Positions 6,352 through 8,607 of a stretch of 8,607 nucleotides of DNA are shown here, in pieces. This DNA is from an uncultured Erysipelotrichaceae bacterium. Lineage in GTDB: Bacteria > Bacillota_I > Bacilli_A > Erysipelotrichales > Erysipelotrichaceae. The stretch spans positions 1 through 8,607 of the forward strand of contig CANPNQ010000025.1 of NCBI GenBank assembly GCA_947575425.1, written 5' to 3'. Numbering within the stretch: the first letter of the stretch is position 1; the number at the start of each line of letters is the position of its first letter. The position numbers and the translations under genes are program-made. Below the pieces are notes generated by a model, which was given only the letters and a program-made list of their open reading frames with translations, was not told the DNA's origin and did not search any database.

Positions 6352-6412
6352 TTCCTGTTTATTTTTTCTTATGTGAGAAAACCGGCATTTCATAAAGCTC
6401 ATTCAATCCCTG

Positions 6413-6547
6413 TCATAATATTTCAAACTGATCCAGCAGATTCAATGTATCATCGTGTTGCTTCATATCATGCAGGTACCGCGCTGAAAAACCATCGATA
6501 TTCTGACTGACCTCATCTTCATCCAAAAATGTATCGCGCTCTGCCAT
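6413..6547 (-). CDS. Small acidic protein, 44 residues, unknown function
   Basis: A short gene starting MAERDTFLDEDEV and ending LLDQFEIL, stop TGA at 6415-6413. The evidence is an excellent ribosome site, AAAGGAGGA, placed 6 bases before the ATG, and its position ahead of the HMA-like gene on the same strand. The product is soluble and acidic (many Asp/Glu, no membrane segment or cysteine), with two likely short helices; it resembles no family I know. It lies directly behind the gap terminator: the T-run and its ribosome site are under 10 bases apart, leaving no room for a promoter in between. It must be transcribed by read-through from gap or from a promoter inside the gap 3' end, where I see no good match. 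Confidence 0.65.
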   Translation of the reverse strand: MAERDTFLDEDEVSQNIDGFSARYLHDMKQHDDTLNLLDQFEIL

Positions 6548-6566
6548 CCGATTCCTCCTTTATCGT

Positions 6567-6601
6567 AAAAAGCACATCTCTCAATCATGAGAGATGTGCT
6601 T
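6567..6601 (-). terminator. Rho-independent terminator of gap
   Basis: AGCACATCTCTC (6571-6582) and GAGAGATGTGCT (6589-6600) form a perfect 12-bp stem, extendable to 13 bp, around a 6-base loop. On the minus strand a T-run of five follows (plus 6567-6571). The run is short and partly paired, so read-through into the 44-codon gene is plausible. Confidence 0.85.
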
Positions 6602-6625
6602 GCTCGTGAATCTAGCGATCAAATC

Positions 6626-7639
6626 CTATCCCAGTTCAGAGAAGTATTTGATGGTGCGAACCATCTGGCTTGTATAGGAGTTCTCATTGTCATACCAAGA
6701 AACAACCTGTACCTGTGTATTGCCATCTGCCATTTCAATTGCCATTGTCTGCGTCGCATCAAACAAGGAACCATAACGCATACCGATGATGTCGCTGGAA
6801 ACGATCTCATCCGTGTTGTAGCCGAAGGATTCATTGGCAGCTGCCTTCATCGCATTGTTGACATCATCAACGCTTACCTTACCCTTAACTACGGCAACCA
6901 AGATCGTAGTGGATCCTGTCGGAGTCGGAACACGCTGTGCAGAACCGATCAGCTTACCGTTCAATTCCGGAATAACCAAACCGATTGCCTTTGCGGCACC
7001 TGTGGAGTTAGGAACGATATTCACTGCTGCGGCACGGGAACGACGCAAGTCACCTTTGCGCTGCGGACCATCCAATGTCATCTGATCTCCTGTATATGCA
7101 TGAACCGTTGTCATAATACCACTCTGGATCGGTGCCAAATCATTCAGTGCCTTTGCCATCGGTGCCAAGCAGTTTGTCGTACAGGAAGCTGCGGAAATCA
7201 CGGTATCTTCTGCCTTTAATGTATCGTGGTTTACATTGTAAACAACGGTCGGCAAATCATTTCCTGCCGGAGCAGAAATAACAACCTTGCGCGCACCTGC
7301 TTCGATATGAGCAGCTGCCTTCGCTTTTGATGTATAGAAGCCTGTGCATTCCAATACAACGTCTACACCCAATTTACCCCAAGGCAAGTTCTTTGCATCT
7401 GCCTCTGCATAAATGGTGATTTCTTTTCCATCCACAGTGATTGAATTTTCACCTGCAACTACTGTGTCTGCCTTCTCGTATCTACCTTGGGAAGAATCGT
7501 ATTTTAATAAGTGTGCAAGCATTTTAGGACTTGTTAAGTCGTTGATCGCAACAACCTCATATCCTTCTGCACCAAACATCTGTCTGAACGCCAAACGTCC
7601 GATGCGTCCAAAACCATTAATCGCAACTTTTACTGTCAT
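6626..7639 (-). CDS. gap: Glyceraldehyde-3-phosphate dehydrogenase, NAD-dependent type
   Basis: Glycolytic enzyme that oxidises and phosphorylates glyceraldehyde 3-phosphate to 1,3-bisphosphoglycerate in the cytoplasm. The 337 residues match the family. Visible motifs are the Rossmann loop INGFGRIGR (7-15), Asp34 after the second strand (favouring NAD over NADP), the catalytic centre SAASCTTNC with Cys153, His180 in [10 protein letters not shown], the S-loop [18 protein letters not shown], and the C-terminal WYDNENSY. The reading frame is open to an ATG at 7696, but that codon overlaps the -35 element. AAAGGAGGA lies 8 bases before the ATG at 7639, which begins the normal sequence [11 protein letters not shown]. 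It has a strong promoter and its own terminator, so it is mainly monocistronic. It is not followed by pgk, which often sits next to gap. The divergent neighbour is clpP. Confidence 0.98.
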   Translation of the reverse strand: MTVKVAINGFGRIGRLAFRQMFGAEGYEVVAINDLTSPKMLAHLLKYDSSQGRYEKADTVVAGENSITVDGKEITIYAEADAKNLPWGKLGVDVVLECTGFYTSKAKAAAHIEAGARKVVISAPAGNDLPTVVYNVNHDTLKAEDTVISAASCTTNCLAPMAKALNDLAPIQSGIMTTVHAYTGDQMTLDGPQRKGDLRRSRAAAVNIVPNSTGAAKAIGLVIPELNGKLIGSAQRVPTPTGSTTILVAVVKGKVSVDDVNNAMKAAANESFGYNTDEIVSSDIIGMRYGSLFDATQTMAIEMADGNTQVQVVSWYDNENSYTSQMVRTIKYFSELG

Positions 7640-7667
7640 CTTCAAAGTCCTCCTTTTAACATCTATT

Positions 7668-7696
7668 ATTATAAGGTCTCTATGGGTAAAAGTCAA
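7668..7696 (-). promoter_or_regulatory. Strong promoter of gap
   Basis: The minus strand reads TTGACT (plus 7691-7696), a 17-base spacer, then TATAAT (plus 7668-7673): 11 of 12 consensus bases with ideal spacing. Transcription would begin near 7661, leaving a leader of about 22 bases with the ribosome site. This fits a highly expressed glycolytic gene. Confidence 0.9.
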
Positions 7697-7821
7697 TTGT
7701 GAAACTATTCGCTTTTCCCATTTTTTGCTTGTTTCTGATCACTGAATACGGCTTTTTTTTCACTGCGCTGTTTTAAATAGCACGCGTTGCGCATACTCTA
7801 TTGTGTAAAGGAGGTATTTCC

Positions 7822-8391
7822 ATGGTGATTGTACCGACAGTGGTGGAGCGAAGTGCCAATATGGAACGGGTTTATGACCTGTATTCCTGTCTGTTAAAGG
7901 AGCGGATCATCATCCTGACCGGAGAGATTGATGATGCAATGGCTTCCAGCATCTGTGCGCAGTTATTGTATCTGGCTTCCAATGGAACAGAGCCGATTAT
8001 GATGTATATCAACTCACCGGGTGGAAGTGTAAGCGCAGGACTTGCCATCTATGATACAATGAATTATATCAAATGTGAGGTTTCTACCATATGTATGGGG
8101 ATTTGTGCCAGCATGGCAGCCGTGCTTTTGAGTGCAGGAGTCAAGGGAAAGCGCTGTTCTCTTGCCAATGGTGAAGTGATGATTCATCAGCCTCTGGGAG
8201 GTATGCAGGGACAAGCGAAGGATATGGAAATCGCCGCCAATCACATCATACGCATGAAAAACCGTCTGAATCAGATATTGGCAGATAACTGTCATAAAAC
8301 AACAGATGAAATCGCCGCCTATTGTGATCGCGATTATTATATGGATGCACAGGAAGCAGTTGCCTTCGGCATCATCGATAAAATCATCTAA
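7822..8391 (+). CDS. clpP: ATP-dependent Clp protease proteolytic subunit ClpP
   Basis: Serine protease (S14) that forms a tetradecameric barrel and degrades proteins delivered by Clp/Hsp100 ATPases. The 189 residues are slightly shorter than the usual ~194-200. The Ser-His-Asp triad is intact: Ser97 in GICASMAA, His122 in EVMIHQPLGG, Asp171 in CDRDYY. Other hallmarks are the N-terminal IVPTVVE, YINSPGGSVSAGLAIYDTM, and the closing GIIDKII. A TTG at 7801 opens the frame, but AAAGGAGG falls between it and the ATG at 7822, so 7822 is the start. It has eight cysteines, more than typical ClpP, and ICMGICASMAAVLL replaces the common CIGMAASMGAFLL, so it may be a divergent or second copy. No CtsR-type tandem heptads (GGTCAAA) are seen upstream and I find no convincing promoter. 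A terminator follows. Confidence 0.96.
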   Translation: MVIVPTVVERSANMERVYDLYSCLLKERIIILTGEIDDAMASSICAQLLYLASNGTEPIMMYINSPGGSVSAGLAIYDTMNYIKCEVSTICMGICASMAAVLLSAGVKGKRCSLANGEVMIHQPLGGMQGQAKDMEIAANHIIRMKNRLNQILADNCHKTTDEIAAYCDRDYYMDAQEAVAFGIIDKII

Positions 8392-8446
8392 AAAATATCA
8401 AAACAAGAAAATAAAGAAAGAGAATAATACCATCTGCGCAAATATC

Positions 8447-8481
8447 AAACAGACCTCCATCGACGGAAGGTCTGTTTTTTT
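8447..8481 (+). terminator. Rho-independent terminator of clpP
   Basis: AAACAGACCT (8447-8456) and AGGTCTGTTT (8468-8477) form a perfect 10-bp stem, with two further C-G pairs possible in the loop. A T-run (8475-8481) follows. It lies about 55 bases after the clpP stop. Confidence 0.9.
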
Positions 8482-8586
8482 CTTTATGCTTTTTTCTCTT
8501 CTCTTATCTTTATTATAACAACCCCTTTCTGCTTTCTTTCCTCTCATTACATCTCCTCTTTTTACACTTTTCGGTTTTCTTTCTTG
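8482..8586. other. Pyrimidine-rich tail of the window, no supported gene
   Basis: The plus strand is strongly T/C-rich with no plus-strand ORF. On the minus strand there is an extended -10-like TGTTATAAT (around 8513-8521), and an ATG at 8547 preceded by GAGGAG opening a 49-codon frame that runs back through the clpP terminator to 8398. Purine-rich DNA makes ribosome-site look-alikes common, so I do not call it a gene. Confidence 0.4.
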
Positions 8587-8607
8587 CCCCCCCCCCCCCC
8601 CCCCCCC
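8587..8607. repeat. Homopolymer of 21 C at the window end
   Basis: The last 21 bases are all C (G on the minus strand) and the tract reaches the edge, so its true length is unknown. It may be the end of a contig broken at a homopolymer, or a real variable-length tract. Confidence 0.95.

Noticed and set aside
7640..7696. Upstream ATG extension of gap
   Set aside because: It would start inside the -35 of the near-consensus gap promoter, and the normal family start [11 protein letters not shown] with its ribosome site is downstream.
7801..7821. TTG start for clpP
   Set aside because: The AAAGGAGG ribosome site lies between this TTG and the ATG at 7822, so translation must begin at the ATG.
8401..8460. 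20-residue hydrophobic peptide starting in the clpP terminator loop on the minus strand
   Set aside because: No ribosome site before its ATG, and it lies within a functional terminator hairpin.

Overview
The window looks like a chromosomal segment of a low-GC Gram-positive bacterium (Bacillota, possibly Erysipelotrichia-like; the lineage is inference). The support is strong AGGAGG-type ribosome sites, sigma-A-type promoters, an ECF-transporter ATPase pair, a VanY-type carboxypeptidase and a TrmR-type methyltransferase. The genetic code looks standard, with TGA used as a stop. I see no phage, IS element, CRISPR array, tRNA or rRNA.

Layout, left to right. Almost everything is on the minus strand. 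Positions 1-980 hold the start of ecfA2 (cut by the window edge) and complete ecfA1, overlapping by 25 bp and driven by a promoter near 1007-1036. Positions 1170-2522 encode a 450-residue polytopic membrane protein whose C-terminal half carries a His...Asn-Cys pattern like the circularly permuted papain/NlpC-P60 fold. Behind a 16-bp palindrome and a noncoding stretch (2523-2901) lies a 249-residue membrane-anchored protein with an RraB-like C-terminal domain (2902-3651). Then come a TrmR-like tRNA methyltransferase (3717-4304) and a VanY-type D,D-carboxypeptidase (4319-5452), which form an operon led by vanY.

Positions 5453-6069 have no convincing gene but do contain a GC-richer inverted-repeat element at about 5890-6030. 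Next are a small HMA-like protein without the CxxC metal site (6086-6328) and a 44-codon gene with a near-perfect ribosome site (6413-6547). That small gene sits just behind the terminator of gap (6626-7639, glyceraldehyde-3-phosphate dehydrogenase). Divergent from gap, on the plus strand, is clpP (7822-8391) with its own terminator. The last ~110 bases are pyrimidine-rich and end in 21 consecutive C.

How the parts work together: gap (glycolysis), clpP (proteolysis), trmR (tRNA wobble modification), vanY (peptidoglycan trimming) and ecfA1/A2 (vitamin/metal uptake energising) are housekeeping functions in separate short units. The novelty lies in the less characterised genes: the His/Cys membrane protein, the membrane-anchored RraB-like protein, and the pair of small genes downstream of gap, whose second start site sits in the loop of an 11-bp inverted repeat.
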